The notes under the pieces were generated by a model, which was given only the letters and a program-made list of their open reading frames with translations, did no database searches and was not told where the DNA came from. Below are positions 1 through 10,955 of a stretch of DNA of 64,000 bases, one piece after another. The translations under genes were made by a program, and so were the position numbers. The number at the start of each line of letters is the position of its first letter. Position 1 is the stretch's first letter. The stretch covers positions 560,501-624,500 of the forward strand of contig NC_084845.1 in the NCBI RefSeq assembly GCF_033115175.1, read 5' to 3'. The DNA is from Lepus europaeus. Taxonomy: Eukaryota > Chordata > Mammalia > Lagomorpha > Leporidae.

Positions 1-232
1 ATGGGCGCTTGTTCGAGTCCTGGTTGCTCCTCTTCCAGTCCAGCTCTCTGCTGTGGCCCGGGAGGGCAGTGGAGGATGGCCCAAGTGCTTGGGCCCTGCA
101 CCCACATGGGAGACCAGGAGGAAGCTCCTGGCTTCGGATCGGATTGGCGCAGTGCGCCAGCCATAGCAGCCATTTGGGGGGTGAACCAGTGTCTCTCTCT
201 CACTGTCTAACTCTGTCAAATAATAATAAAAA
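1..232 (+). repeat. CSINE, 5' part cut by window edge
   Basis: The sequence matches the lagomorph C-repeat body (ctcttccagtccagctctct, ggcccaagtgcttgggc) and runs in plus orientation to an A-rich tail (aataataataaaaa). The head lies outside the window. Confidence 0.9.
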
Positions 233-252
233 GCTTTTTTCTGATGGACATG

Positions 253-408
253 ATTAAAGGTATGATAGAGGCCTTCCCAAGGTCAGAAGAAAAAGGGAAT
301 GAGATGGGGTTGTTATCTGCTTGCCTATGAATTAAAGGTATGATAGAGGCTTTCCCAAGGTCAGAAGAAAAAGGGAATGAGATGGGGTTGTTATCTGCTT
401 GCCTATGA
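253..408. repeat. 78-bp tandem duplication, two copies
   Basis: Copy one is 253-330 and copy two is 331-408. They differ by eye at a single base (gaggcc against gaggct). The unit is not a recognised repeat and contains no obvious coding sequence. Confidence 0.93.
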
Positions 409-665
409 ATGTTTCCACTACAGTCCCTATCTGCTTGTATGTGATCATTTCAGGTTCTGCTTGTTAGTACAAAGCAATTAGGTTAACCATCGCCAGTTTA
501 TGGCTCAGTATGTGTGTAAAAAATAACAAAACATCTTCAGTGATATACACATAAAACCATACATCAGGGAAAACACTTCTTTGTTCAGGACTCAGGATTT
601 TAGATAAAAATTTCACCTGGGCCTTATACAGACATAATAAAAGAGTACTTCCTGTTAAGAGGCCT

Positions 666-1005
666 GGGGAGACTGGCACTGTGGCATAGTGGGTAAAGGT
701 GCTGCCTAGAATGCCAGCATCCCATATGGGTGCAGGTTCGAGTCCCGGCTGCTCCTCTTCCGATCCAGCTCTCTGCTATGGCCTGGGAAAACAGTGGAAG
801 ATGGCCCAAGTCCTTGGGCCCCTGTACCCACATGGGAGACTCAGAAGAAGCTCCTGGCCTTGGATCCACCCAGCTCTGGCCATTGTGGTCATTTGGGGAG
901 TGAATCAGCAGATCAAAGATCTCTCTCTCTCTCTCTGCCTCTGCCCGCCCTGTAATTCTGACTTCCAGATAAATTAAATACATCTTTAAAAAAAAAAAAA
1001 AAAAA
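666..1005 (+). repeat. CSINE with 9-bp target-site duplication
   Basis: Full-length plus-strand C-repeat ending in poly(A). The flanking duplication aagaggcct is at 657-665 and 1006-1014. Confidence 0.93.
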
Positions 1006-1269
1006 AAGAGGCCTTGGTGTCTTGTCTCAATGCACAAATCCTCCTACACTCCATGTTCCCACCTGAAACAAAGGAGACCTGAGGGTCCCTGAACCAGCTC
1101 AGCCCACCCCTCCATGTCCCCACATATACTGGTAACTACCTACATCTCAGCCCGCTATTGCCAACAATTTGATATGCTCCTCCATGAGGACCTGGATCAC
1201 AGCTTTTGTGTCTGTTCAGAAGCCCCCAGGTCCAAGGCAAGAAGAGTGGCAAGAGAGGTCCAAGAACAT

Positions 1270-2050
1270 CACTCACCCGGAGCCCTGGGTGGGGTGAAGA
1301 CTAGTGACGGCCACGCCACTCCCCAGTTCAGGCTCCAGAGCCAGTTCTGCAGTGAGGAGACCTAGAGAGAGGAAGACTGCCCAGGCCGAGGCTGCCGGCC
1401 GCTGCAGCAGAGCTGCGAGCTTGGACAAGCACTGTCTTCTCGGGTTTAGCTATTATCCCCTCTGCCCGCTAGTTCTTCCTCGGGGCAACTCCCACGAAGC
1501 TTTTAGAACCCTCAGGCCGTGTTCCTCTCTCCACAACCTCCCAGGGCGCCCAGGGTCTGATACTCGGACTTGCACTCCGCCGTGCAGACACGGGCCGACT
1601 CCGGGTCCCGAATCTCTCGGCTCAGTCACTCTTCCAAACCCTGGCACGCGCCGGTCGCTCCCTGTCACGCTCCGCCCCCCCCCCCCCCCCCCCCCGGGCT
1701 GCAGGGACAGTACCAGGCTCCCCTCAGTCGGAGCTTCGGGATGAGGGAGAGGCCCTGAGGACGCAACACTTACCTCAGCCGGGTCCCTCAGCAGCCACAG
1801 CCATCACTCGGCGCGGCGCGGGTCACCCGGGCGACTCCGCTTCTGTGTAGCGCCAACAACGGCTTCGTTGGCTTGTTTTCGGGTTAGGTCTGTTCCGGTC
1901 ACTGGTGCCGAAGAGGAACAGACCCGAGGGAAGCCAAAATGACCGCCACAAGCAGGATCCCGGAAGGCCTGGTGCGAGGCGCATGCGCAGAAACCCTGGC
2001 CCCCGCTTCGTGCATTGCCTTCTGGGTAAGGCGGTTTCCAGTGCTCTCAT
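1270..2050. promoter_or_regulatory. CpG-rich promoter region of a KRAB-ZNF gene
   Basis: GC- and CpG-rich island in an otherwise AT-rich intergenic stretch. It holds a palindromic NRF1-like site (gcgcatgcgc, about 1979-1988) and a gcattgccttctgggtaa element near 2012-2030. The latter resembles the gcattctgggtaatgtagt motif of the zinc-finger promoter at 17371. A run of about 21 C (from 1675) lies inside. Transcription probably runs on the minus strand into the exon at 1774-1804. A plus-strand transcript is possible too, because ttctgg|gtaagg at about 2022 would serve as a splice donor. Confidence 0.6.
1774..1804 (-). pseudogene. Candidate first coding exon of a second KRAB zinc-finger gene, frameshifted
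   Basis: On the minus strand an ATG at 1804 is followed by MAVA-type codons and a consensus donor GAG|GTAAGT (exon end 1774). This layout matches the short first exon of ZNF211/ZNF551-type genes, such as the one at 17102-17134. The neighbour's coding part is 33 nt and this one is 31 nt. The expected LRDPAE-like end is therefore in a different frame from the ATG. Seen: the donor, the ATG and the frame conflict. Inferred: membership of the KRAB-ZNF family. The KRAB and finger exons would lie left of position 1, so whether the gene works cannot be judged here. Confidence 0.45.
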
Positions 2051-2159
2051 GGCCATCCCTAGCCTGGATCTCTGTGAACACCGGGAGCTGCGGGGCGCTG
2101 TGGCTCAGCCAGCAGGTGAAGGAGGTTCTTAACCCTGCTTTAAAAGGCCGCTTCCAGAT

Positions 2160-2810
2160 CCCCCTCAGATCAGTGCAGCTTGAAGGAGCTGTACCAGGTG
2201 CTACTGGGCACAACTGCCTCAGTGAAATAGGATTAGACTTCTACCGTTGAAGTCTTCACAGGTGAACTCTTTAAAAGACACACCTGGCTATTCCCGTGAG
2301 CCAATCAGAGCCCTGGAGTACCTCTTTAAAGCAGAAAGAGTAAGTAAAGCCTTCGCCTCGTCACATCGACTGCTGCGCCTTCAGGCAGACATGCTACACC
2401 TGTCTCTCTTGATTCTCTCTGGAACTGCTATTGGCAATAAACTCCTAATGGGTTCCTCTGTTATAATTCTCTATACTCAAGCTAAAAGGGTTTATAATCT
2501 ATCACCACCATCTGGTGATAACGTTCTTTTCATCTTAAGAGACACTCCACTTACAATTGGTCTTGCTTCAGTTTTGTGTATGCTGATTAACAGACATGTT
2601 TCAGAACTCGACTTCTGGGAATAACTGACCATGCAGGGGACACAGACATTGGCGGTGACTAATACTGCTCCAGCTCACAAAGTGAATTTGTTAGGATAGA
2701 CAGAAACTTCCAGACCCAAGACAGGGCATACACCCCTCATATGCAGGAAGCAGCTATAGAAGATGTGATGATTCTATGCCCTTTGACATCCCTTAAGGTT
2801 AAGGGAACGG
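2160..2810. other. Unassigned DNA, possible old LTR
   Basis: No exon or known repeat recognised. An AATAAA at about 2436 in promoter-like surroundings (ccaatcag at 2300) gives it an LTR-like feel, but no terminal TG/CA pair or partner copy was found in the window. An open frame at 2247-2624 shows no recognisable domain and is probably chance. Confidence 0.3.
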
Positions 2811-2815
2811 GAACG

Positions 2816-3118
2816 GGCACTGGCACTGTGGTGTAGTGGGTAAAGTCACTGCCTGCGGTGCCAGCATCCCATATGGGCGCCGGTTCAAGACCTGGCTGCT
2901 CCACTTCCGATCCAGCTCTCTGCTGTGGCCTGGGAAAACAGTAGAGGATGGCCCAGGTGCTTGGGCCCTGTGCCTGTGTGGGAGACCCGGAGGAGGCTCC
3001 TGGCTTTGGATAGGTGCAGCTCTGGCCTTTGTGACCAATTGGAGAGTGAACCAACGGATGGAAGACCTCTCTCTTTCTCTCTCTGCCTATCCTTCTCATT
3101 GTGTAACTCCGACTTTCA
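2816..3118 (+). repeat. CSINE, tail missing
   Basis: Plus-strand C-repeat from ggcactggcactgtgg to gtaactccgactttca. It lacks the usual AAATAAATAAA tail. Confidence 0.88.
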
Positions 3119-3192
3119 TGTGGGTGACAATTTGAGTCCAGCGCTCCAATTCAAATTAAAAAAATTAAGGGAATGGAGTCTCTGAGGGAGGA

Positions 3193-3575
3193 ATGTTGTA
3201 GGCAGGCGTATAGGATAAAATTGATCAGATCTGTGAGCTCGAAGACCACGCCTTCACCATGCTCCTGTGTGACCTAACTGACCACACCTGTGCGCCCATC
3301 GGCCAATCAGGCTAATTAACCACTCCCCTCTGGAAGTGGATTAAAGGCCCAACCCTTCTTTTTGGCCTTTTGGCATTGCAGCCTGTGCTGCCCAGCACCT
3401 CCAGGGATTGTGGCCTTGGGGCCACCCACCCCATGCTTCCTGACCTGCATGCTCCTCACGTGGCTGGCTCCTGGTGCTGGATATGACTCCAGATTTCCCC
3501 CTCTCTCTTAGATAGGGCCCTCGCGCTCCAATGCATTTCTCCCACTGAATAAAAAACTTAAAAAAAAAAAAAAAA
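3193..3575 (+). mobile_element. LTR-like element ending at a poly(A) run
   Basis: Shares a segment (gatcagatctgtgagctc, gaccacgccttcacca, cacacctgtgcgccc) with the minus-strand LTR at 17914-18822, so both belong to one dispersed family. It starts tgttgtaggc and ends at an AATAAA followed directly by poly(A). That is where an LTR transcript would be polyadenylated rather than where an LTR would end, so a retroposed LTR-initiated RNA is possible. Confidence 0.6.
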
Positions 3576-3689
3576 GCCACTTCCAGACTTCTGGGGGGTG
3601 TTGTTGCCAGGTGACCACTTAACGTGTTTAGACACGGTTTCCGACTTTGAAGCTCTGGATGCTCTCAGAGGCTAAAAAGTTCTTCAGAT

Positions 3690-3850
3690 AGTCCCACAGG
3701 GTGCAGATCCAAATCAATCTGTTATTCCACGAAGCTATTCAGAGTTCATCAAGGAACAGCTGGAGCACAAGAAAAGAAATTCCCCATTGCTACCTGACAC
3801 ATGGTCAGAAGCCACAACATCAACTCTGCAACTCCCTACTACTCAGTTAA
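3690..3850 (+). pseudogene. Unrecognised coding-like fragment
   Basis: One frame reads through about 54 residues of protein-like composition (for example SVIPRSYSEFIKEQLEHKK) after an in-frame TAA at about 3674. No family was recognised. It may be a scrap of a processed pseudogene that a CSINE has truncated on its right. Confidence 0.25.
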
Positions 3851-3856
3851 GAATAA

Positions 3857-4150
3857 AACTGTGGCGCAGCAGGTTAACGCCCTGGCCTGAAGCGCCGGCA
3901 TCCCATGTTGTAGTGCCGGATGCTCCACTTCTGATCCAGCTCTCTGCTATGGCCTGGGAAAGCAGTGGAAGATGGCCTAAGTCCTTGGGCCCCTGCACCC
4001 ACATGGGAGACCTGGAAGAAGCTCCTGGTTTTGGATCAGCGCAGCTCCAGCCGTTGCGGCCAGTTGGGGAGTGAACCATCAGATGGAAGACTCTCTCTCC
4101 TCTGTTTAACTCTGACTTGCAAATAAATAAACAAATCTTAAAAAAAAAAA
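3857..4150 (+). repeat. CSINE, slightly 5'-truncated
   Basis: Plus-strand C-repeat from ctgtggcgcagc to an A-run after aaataaataaacaaatctt. Confidence 0.9.
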
Positions 4151-4390
4151 TGTTGCTAGTCAGGGTCACAAGGTGGAGAAGAAGCGATGTTTAAGCCACC
4201 CTAAAACACAGGGTAAAGGGGCCTCTCTTTTGTGGGAACAGGTTCCTGCCACAGCACCCTCACTAAGATCCTGCTGGACACAGGATGTGGCCACAGAACT
4301 TTTTAAGGATAATACATGGCCTATTTTTAATATATATATTTGTGTACATATCTGCCTATGTTGAGCAAATATCTAAGTGTTCTCCCATTA

Positions 4391-4693
4391 TTTTTTAAAA
4401 AAAATTTATTTATTTAAAAGGCAAAGTTAGCGACAATGTCTTCCATCCACTGGTTCCCTGCCCAAATGGCTTCAATGGATGAAACTGTGCCGATCCAAAG
4501 CCAGGATCCTGGAGCTTCTGGGTCTCCCATGCGGGTGCAAGGGCCCAAGGACTTGGGCCATCTTTCACTGCTTTCTCAGGCCATAGCAGAGAGCTGGATC
4601 AGAAGAGGAGCAGCCGGGACTCGAACCGGCACCCATACGGGATGCCAGCACTGCAGGTGGCTGCTTTACCCATTAAATCACAGCACCAGCCCC
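4391..4693 (-). repeat. CSINE
   Basis: Minus-strand C-repeat. It begins with aaatttatttatttaaaagg and ends at agcaccagcccc. Confidence 0.92.
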
Positions 4694-4699
4694 AGTAAG

Positions 4700-5640
4700 C
4701 CAACTATTAACAAGAGGAGCACTGAGTTCCCACGGGAATGTTGGCTCCTGAGAGGACATGCAGCTGCTTTTCCAGACTTGCTTATCTAATAGGTCTTGCT
4801 AAACCTGTTTCAAAAAAATCTTAGCTATCGGAGCACGTGCATGCGCTGTACAAACGGCTGATGTGATCCATCAATAAAGAAACACACAGGGATTGTCCCG
4901 AGGCGCTTTGCAGAGGAAGCGCTCCTGTGTCCCGCCTCTCCTTTCACGTGACCCCAACTCTCCTCATGTGCTCCGAGACTGTGACCAACCCATCGAGCAA
5001 CACTGTTTATTCGCTTAATATTTCCTGCTCAATATTAAAGTTTAATTTCCTTATGCCATGCATCAACACAATTATGTTTGTTCCTAACAGCAGCAAAGAT
5101 GGCAGGGAGAAGCGGAAAGGGTACACTTCCCTGCTGAGTGGCCAAGGAGGATTATTCGTGTAAATGCATCAAGTAAATTTCACCTATGACATTCAGCAAA
5201 GCCCATGTATCATAGGCGTACAACTTCTACAAACAAAACACGGTATTTCCCAAGATCCAACAAATTTCTCTAACCAGCATCTAAATCAGGAAATGGAGTA
5301 GTTATTGGATTCCCAGCAACCCTAGCATCCACATTTTTAACCCATTAATTCCCCAAGAGAATCTCCATATTCTGACTTCTAGCATAATGTCTCATAACTC
5401 ACTTTTGCCTATTTTAACGTAATTCATTTATGTACATCTTTTCTTCTCCTCCCACCTAGTAGAAATTCCTCACGAAATTGGAGTATATAGCCACATGAAT
5501 AAATAAGCTATGATTCCTAAGGATATGATTACAAAACTCTTTTCTTGATAATAAAAAGATACTATGTAATTCTTTAGATACAGGTTTTTGGGGTTTTTGG
5601 TATAAAAATGGTCTATATGAGTTAAGATATCACAGCTTTT
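4700..5640. other. Intergenic DNA with no recognised feature
   Basis: AT-rich, with no splice-bounded exon, long coherent frame or known repeat noticed. The short open frame at 4927-5163 has no family signature. Confidence 0.5.
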
Positions 5641-5962
5641 TGTATTAAAATATAAATAACATGAAATTAACCATTCTTAGTGGCATTAAGTACAGTTACA
5701 ATGTTGTAAAACTGTCACCACCATAAATCTATCTCTTTTGTTTTCATAAATTGAAAGTGAAAATGCATTAAATGATAACTTCCTATTTCCCTTTTGCCCC
5801 CACCACTAGAAAACATTACTTTATACACTGTCTCCATGGATTTGCCTATTCTAGATACCTAACAATAAGTGGAATCATACAATACTTATTTTTTTGTGTT
5901 TGGGTTATGTCATTGAGCTTAATAACTCAAGGTTCATCCATCATAGTAAGTATCATTCTTTT

Positions 5963-6331
5963 AATTTTAATTTTTATTTTTATTTTATTTATTTATTTTT
6001 TAGACAGGCAGAGTGGACAGTGAGAGAGAGAGAGACAGAGAGAAAGGTCTTCCTTTTGCCGTTGGTTCACCCTCCAATGGCCGCCACGGTAGGCGCGCTG
6101 CGGCCAGCGCACCGCGCTGATCCGATGGCAGGAGCCAGGTGCTTATCCTGGTCTCCCATGGGGTGCAGGACCCAAGGACTTGGGCCATCCTCCACTGCAC
6201 TCCCTGGCCACAGCAGAGAGCTGGCCTGGAAGAGGGGCAACCGGGACAGGATCGGTGCCCCGACCGGGACTAGAACCCGGTGTGCCGGCACCGCAAGGCA
6301 GAGGATTAGCCTAGTGAGCCGCGGCGCCGGC
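5963..6331 (-). repeat. CSINE with 15-bp target-site duplication
   Basis: Minus-strand gacaggcagagtgg subtype ending gccgcggcgccgg. The duplication aagtatcattctttt is at 5948-5962 and 6332-6346. Confidence 0.95.
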
Positions 6332-6388
6332 AAGTATCATTCTTTTTAAAGGCTGAATTAACATTGCACTGTATTTAGGTAGCACAGT

Positions 6389-6706
6389 TTTTTTTAAAAA
6401 ATATTTTATTTATTTATTTGAAAGATAGCGTTAGAAGGAGATACAGAGAGAAAGGCCTTCCATCCATTGATTCACTCCCCAAATGGCCAAAACACCAAGA
6501 GCTAGGACAACCTGAAGCCAGGAGCTAAGAGCTGCTTCTGGGTCTCCCACATGGGTGCAGGGGTCCAAGCACTTGGGCCATCTTGTACTGCTCTCCCAGG
6601 CCACAGCAAAGAGCTGGATCAGAAGAGGAGCAGCCAGGACACAAACTGGCACCCATAAGGGATGCTGGAGCCGCAGGCAGAGCCTTAGCCCACTGTGCCA
6701 CAGCGC
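6389..6706 (-). repeat. CSINE
   Basis: Minus-strand C-repeat. A short direct repeat (agcaca at 6381 and 6707) may be its duplication. Confidence 0.9.
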
Positions 6707-7149
6707 AGCACACATAACACTTGAGCTATTTCCACCTTTTAGCTCTTGTGAATAATGCTACTATGGACATGTGGACAAACATCTGTTCCAGTCTCTACAA
6801 AGTTGTTGGAGATTTTTGCAGCAAGCCAAATGATAAATCAGGTGGAATCTCAAATAGGACTGAGCAAAGGCTTCAAAATATTTGCCTTTTATAAACAAAA
6901 AAGTGGTACTCAGAGATACAAATCAATATCAATATTCTATTAGCATGGGATTTAATAGACATTTGTTTCTATCCTGAAATTTTTATCTGTAATATACCTA
7001 CTGCTCTGTTAATTTTCAATCTTGTTAAAATTAATCTAGTAAGCAAGCCCCCACAAACAATACCACACAATAAAAAATATATATAAAATGTATGAATTTT
7101 TATTAAAGATTAGAAACAGTGATTACAGAGTGTGATGATTCTGAACTCA

Positions 7150-7427
7150 TTTATTTTATTTTTAAAGATTTTATTTGTTTACTTGAAAGAGTTACAGAGA
7201 GGCAGAGGCAAAGAGAGATCTTCCATCTGCTGGTTCTCTCCCCACATGGCTGCAATGAACGGAGCTGCACCAATTCAATGCCAGGAGCTTCTTCCAGGTC
7301 TCCCACACAGGTCCAGGAGCTCAAGGACTTGGGCCAGCTTCTACTGCTTTCCCAGGCCACAGCAGAGAGCTGGATCAGAAGTGGAGCTGCCAGGACTAGA
7401 ACTGGTGCCCAGCTACAGTGCTGGCCC
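7150..7427 (-). repeat. CSINE with 9-bp target-site duplication
   Basis: Minus-strand C-repeat flanked by ctgaactca at 7141-7149 and 7428-7436. Confidence 0.93.
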
Positions 7428-7602
7428 CTGAACTCAAGTTTAAAGTCCCATAAATAATATATATACACAGGGACTCAAATTAATATATAAGCATTTCAAG
7501 AAATGGATTATACATTTCCAGGGTTTATATGGATAAAATATAAAGAACTTGCACAAAATACTCAGGAATTTCAGGTAATAAACTATTAAATGAAAATCAG
7601 TA

Positions 7603-7940
7603 GGGGCCGGCGCTGTGGCATAGTAGGTAAAGTTGCCACCTGGAGTGCCAGCATCCCATATGGACACCAGCTGGACTCCTGGCTACTCTCCTTCTGATCC
7701 AGCTCTCTGCTGTGGCCTGGGAAAGCAGTAAGTAGAAGATGGCCCAAGTGTGTGGGCCCCTGCACCCACATAGGGACCTGGAAGAAACTCCAGGCTCCTG
7801 GCTTCTGATAGGCCCAGCTCCAGCTGTTGCAGCCATTTGGGGAGTGAAGTAGTGGATGGAAGACCTCTCTCTCTCTCTCTCTCTGCTTCTGCCTCTGTAA
7901 CTCTGCCTTTCAAATAAATAAATAAATCTTAAAAAGAAAA
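7603..7940 (+). repeat. CSINE
   Basis: Plus-strand full-length copy from ggggccggcgctgtggc to aaataaataaataaatctt. Confidence 0.94.
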
Positions 7941-8011
7941 ATAAAATCAATATAAACCAAATCATCAACTTATTGAAGAAACAGATTGTAAATTTTAAAA
8001 AGGCAGCTTTC

Positions 8012-8326
8012 TGGGCCAGCGCCGTGGCTCACTTGGTTAATCCTCCACCTGTGGCGCCGGCATCCCACATGGGCGCCAGGTTCTAGTCCCGGTTGCTCCT
8101 CTTCCAGTCCAGCTCTCTGCTGTGGCCCGGGAAGGCAGTGGAGGATGGTCCAAGTGCTTGGGCCCCTGCACCCACATGGGAGACCAGGAGGAAGCACCTG
8201 GCTCCTGGCTTCCGATCGGCGCAGCGTCGGCTGTAGCGGCCATTTTGGGGGTGAACCAACGGAAGGAATCCCTTTCTCTTTCTCTCACTGTCTAATTCTA
8301 TCTGTTAAAAAAAAAAAAAAAAAAGT
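8012..8326 (+). repeat. CSINE with 8-bp target-site duplication
   Basis: Plus-strand copy with an 18-base A tail. The duplication cagctttc is at 8004-8011 and 8327-8334. Confidence 0.92.
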
Positions 8327-8390
8327 CAGCTTTCCCTCTATGGTATTTAAACTCTTTTGATCACTTTCATTTACTTGAAGGCAACTGTGG

Positions 8391-8733
8391 GGGCAGGTGT
8401 TGTGGCACAGTGGGTTAAGCTGCCACTTGGAATGCCTGCATCTCACATAGGTGGAGTGCCTGGTACCGGCCCCAGCTCCTCTACGCTTCCATCCAGCTTC
8501 CTACTAATGCAACCTGTGAGGCAGAGAAGGATGGCCCCAGTACGCGGCTTCCTACCACCTACCTAGGTGACCCAGACTGAGTTCCTAGGTGTGACTTCAG
8601 AATAGCCCAGTCCTGGTTGCTGCAGGCATTTGCAGAGTGAACCAGTGGACAGAAGATCTCGTTCTGTGTCTCCTGCTCTCTGTAACTCTGTCTTTCATAA
8701 ATAAATAAATGAATCTCTTTTAAAAGGAAAAAA
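8391..8733 (+). repeat. Diverged, older CSINE
   Basis: Plus-strand copy recognisable by gttgtggcacagtgggttaa at its head and aaataaataaatgaatct at its tail. The body is strongly diverged. Confidence 0.75.
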
Positions 8734-8766
8734 ATTGAAAATATTTGTAAATAAGGTATATACTTA

Positions 8767-8844
8767 CAGAGTGAACCAGTGGATGGAAGACCTCTGTGTC
8801 TCTACCTCTCTCTCTCTCTAACTCTGCCTTTCAAATAAATACAC

Positions 8845-8887
<43 letters not shown>
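8767..8887 (+). repeat. CSINE 3' fragment with long poly(A)
   Basis: Only the last third of the C-repeat is present (agtgaaccagtggatggaag onward). It is followed by about 37 A at 8851-8887. Confidence 0.85.
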
Positions 8888-8889
<2 letters not shown>

Positions 8890-8924
8890 ATGAAGTCCCA
8901 ACATAAACCTGTTGTTTTAGTTTC

Positions 8925-9700
8925 TACTTGTTAATGAAAAAGGAACTGTCAAAAATTCGTTTTAAACGTGCAAAAGATATGAAGACATTTTACCAAGATG
9001 ACATATGTGCAGGTGAAAAACAAGTAAAAAAATGCCCAACATAATGAAACATCAGGGAAATACAACTAAAACCACACTGAAATACTGTTACACACTGTTC
9101 AAATAAGTAAAAACTGAAGGACTCTATCCATTACTGGCAAAGATATGGAAGAACTGTAACTCTTGCATGCTGGCAGGAATCCAAAGAGAACAACCATGTC
9201 AGATAAGAGTTAGGCATTTCCTAAGAAGTTACAAATTCACCTATGGTATAAATTAAGCTCAGTACTCTGAAGTATCAATACAATAAATGAAACATATCCA
9301 GGTGGAAACTTGTATTCAAACATCTGTAGCAGCTTTATTTGCAATAAACTAGAACTGTAAACATGTCAAAATATCCATGAGCAGACGAATAAATAAATAG
9401 TAAGATATTCACATAATATCGTACTTCTCAACAACGTAAAAAGGACCTGTTAATGTGTTAAACAGCATGTTATCTTAAGGTAAACATGCTGTATGAGAGC
9501 ACCAGGGGAAAAATATAAATGTTTTATGGTTTCAGCCTTATAAAGTTCCAGAAAATAAAAAGTAATCTATTAATGTAAATCAAGTTATACCTATGGGGTG
9601 ATGGGTAGACTCCCCATCATGATTACAATGATGGTGTAACAATTTATCAAACAGTATAAATATGTGCCATTTATTGCAAATAATTTAGTTTAGTAGAAAA
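8925..9700 (+). mobile_element. Old L1 ORF2 end and 3' region
   Basis: Contains diverged L1 text such as aaaagatatgaagacatttt, catcagggaaatacaact and agctttatttgcaataa in the usual order. Multiple stops show it is inactive. Confidence 0.65.
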
Positions 9701-10284
9701 ATACTGTGAAAATAAGACTGGATTGCCTACTGCAATTGATTCCACCATCTCCCCTCATGTCCCTGTAAAAGAGCCATATCTCAACCAGTTTACTGCAGTT
9801 TCTCCCACTCATTAATCCCATATTTATGTAACAACAATAATTCCTGCTATAATCTTAGAAGTTACGATGCCACCGTATGGAATTCAGGCTATCAAGGTGT
9901 ACAGATCCCTTGGAAGACCTAGGAACAGGTCTCCTACCTGTGCTTAGCCTGATACAATACTCCCCATGAATGAGAATGACTTCATGTTGCTCCTAGCTAC
10001 ACCAGACGGTCACAACTGCCCCTCTCTTCAGACTGCGCTCTGAACCCACACCCTATCATGGCACCCAGAATACAAACTAGGACAGTGGACAGTATCGTCC
10101 AGTCTTTCCTTGGTCAGCAGCTGCCTTCGGCAAGCTGTACTCTGCCATTATACCATGTCTTCTGAGGTACAGTTTGGAATTCCATCAAAAGCTGCTCACC
10201 TCTTCGCTGCAGAACTCAGTTATTTTCAAAGCACCCTATATAGGGAGTAGAACCCCTGAAACAAATGATGGTCTGAACAATGGC
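9700..10284. other. Intergenic DNA downstream of the zinc-finger gene
   Basis: No repeat, exon or coherent frame recognised. Confidence 0.5.
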
Positions 10285-10290
10285 TTTATT
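10285..10290 (-). terminator. Candidate poly(A) signal (AATAAA) of the zinc-finger gene
   Basis: Minus-strand AATAAA about 670 nt downstream of the finger-array stop. It is the nearest perfect hexamer I found. The assignment is inference. Confidence 0.4.
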
Positions 10291-10955
10291 TTTGTACAAA
10301 CCAGGGTAATAAGGGACAGGCAGCTCCCACAGCTGGTGATTTGGAAGCTGGAAAGTTCCAGCAAGAGTTGTGAGACCAACAACACCCCTGAAAAATGCAG
10401 TCCAGCTCTCAAGGCACCAGCAGAGTTCTCTGGGCCGAACTGGGTCAGGTCCACACACTAACTCCTCAGAAAGAAATGAGAGAGGACAAATGTTTATGCT
10501 GCTTACAGATTCCTGTGAATGGGAGAACACTTCCGTTCACTTACCTGAATATACTGGGCTGGTGAATGGCGTACACCGTGGGCACCGCCACGTGGCAGAG
10601 ATGAAGTGGCTTCTGCTTCAGCGCTGGCAATGACACAATTGGAAAGCCCCTGAGCCAGTCAGGAAGGGCAATGACTCTCATGCACCTGGAATTTATGCAG
10701 ACGTCTGGATATATGAGATTCAATTCAGGCAGATGGCATTTTTAGAAAGGATCTCCTGCCACAGTACTTCCCAGGTGGTTTTTATTATTATTAGTCCATG
10801 TGAACTTTAAGGTATCTGATGATGTAAGGCACTCAACTGAAGGATTTCTCATACTCATTGTGGTCAGAAGGGCTTTTCTAAGATGTATTCTCCAGTGTGT
10901 AATGAGGTCAGAACTCTGACTAAATGATTTTATACATGTGCCACCCGGAACGCCT

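Larger units (their letters stand above)
5640..6935. mobile_element. Old mammalian L1 3'-end fragment, interrupted twice
   Basis: The outside pieces (about 5640-5947, 6347-6390, 6713-6830) carry typical ancient L1 3' region text such as gcctattctagata, gtggaatcatacaatac, ggttcatcca and gaataatgct. CSINEs at 5963-6331 and 6389-6706 interrupt it. The remaining flank to 6935 is uncertain. Confidence 0.65.

Noticed and set aside
624-1037. 137-residue open frame on the minus strand
   Set aside because: It is the reverse strand of a CSINE and its poly(A). The same pseudo-peptide recurs at dozens of CSINEs in the window.
1939-2250. 103-residue frame starting in the CpG island
   Set aside because: It runs through a likely promoter and a potential splice donor at about 2022 without any family signature. 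CpG islands often give chance frames.
2247-2624. 125-residue plus-strand frame with hydrophobic stretches
   Set aside because: No domain, start context or splice support. The surrounding sequence looks LTR-like, so it is kept only as unassigned DNA.
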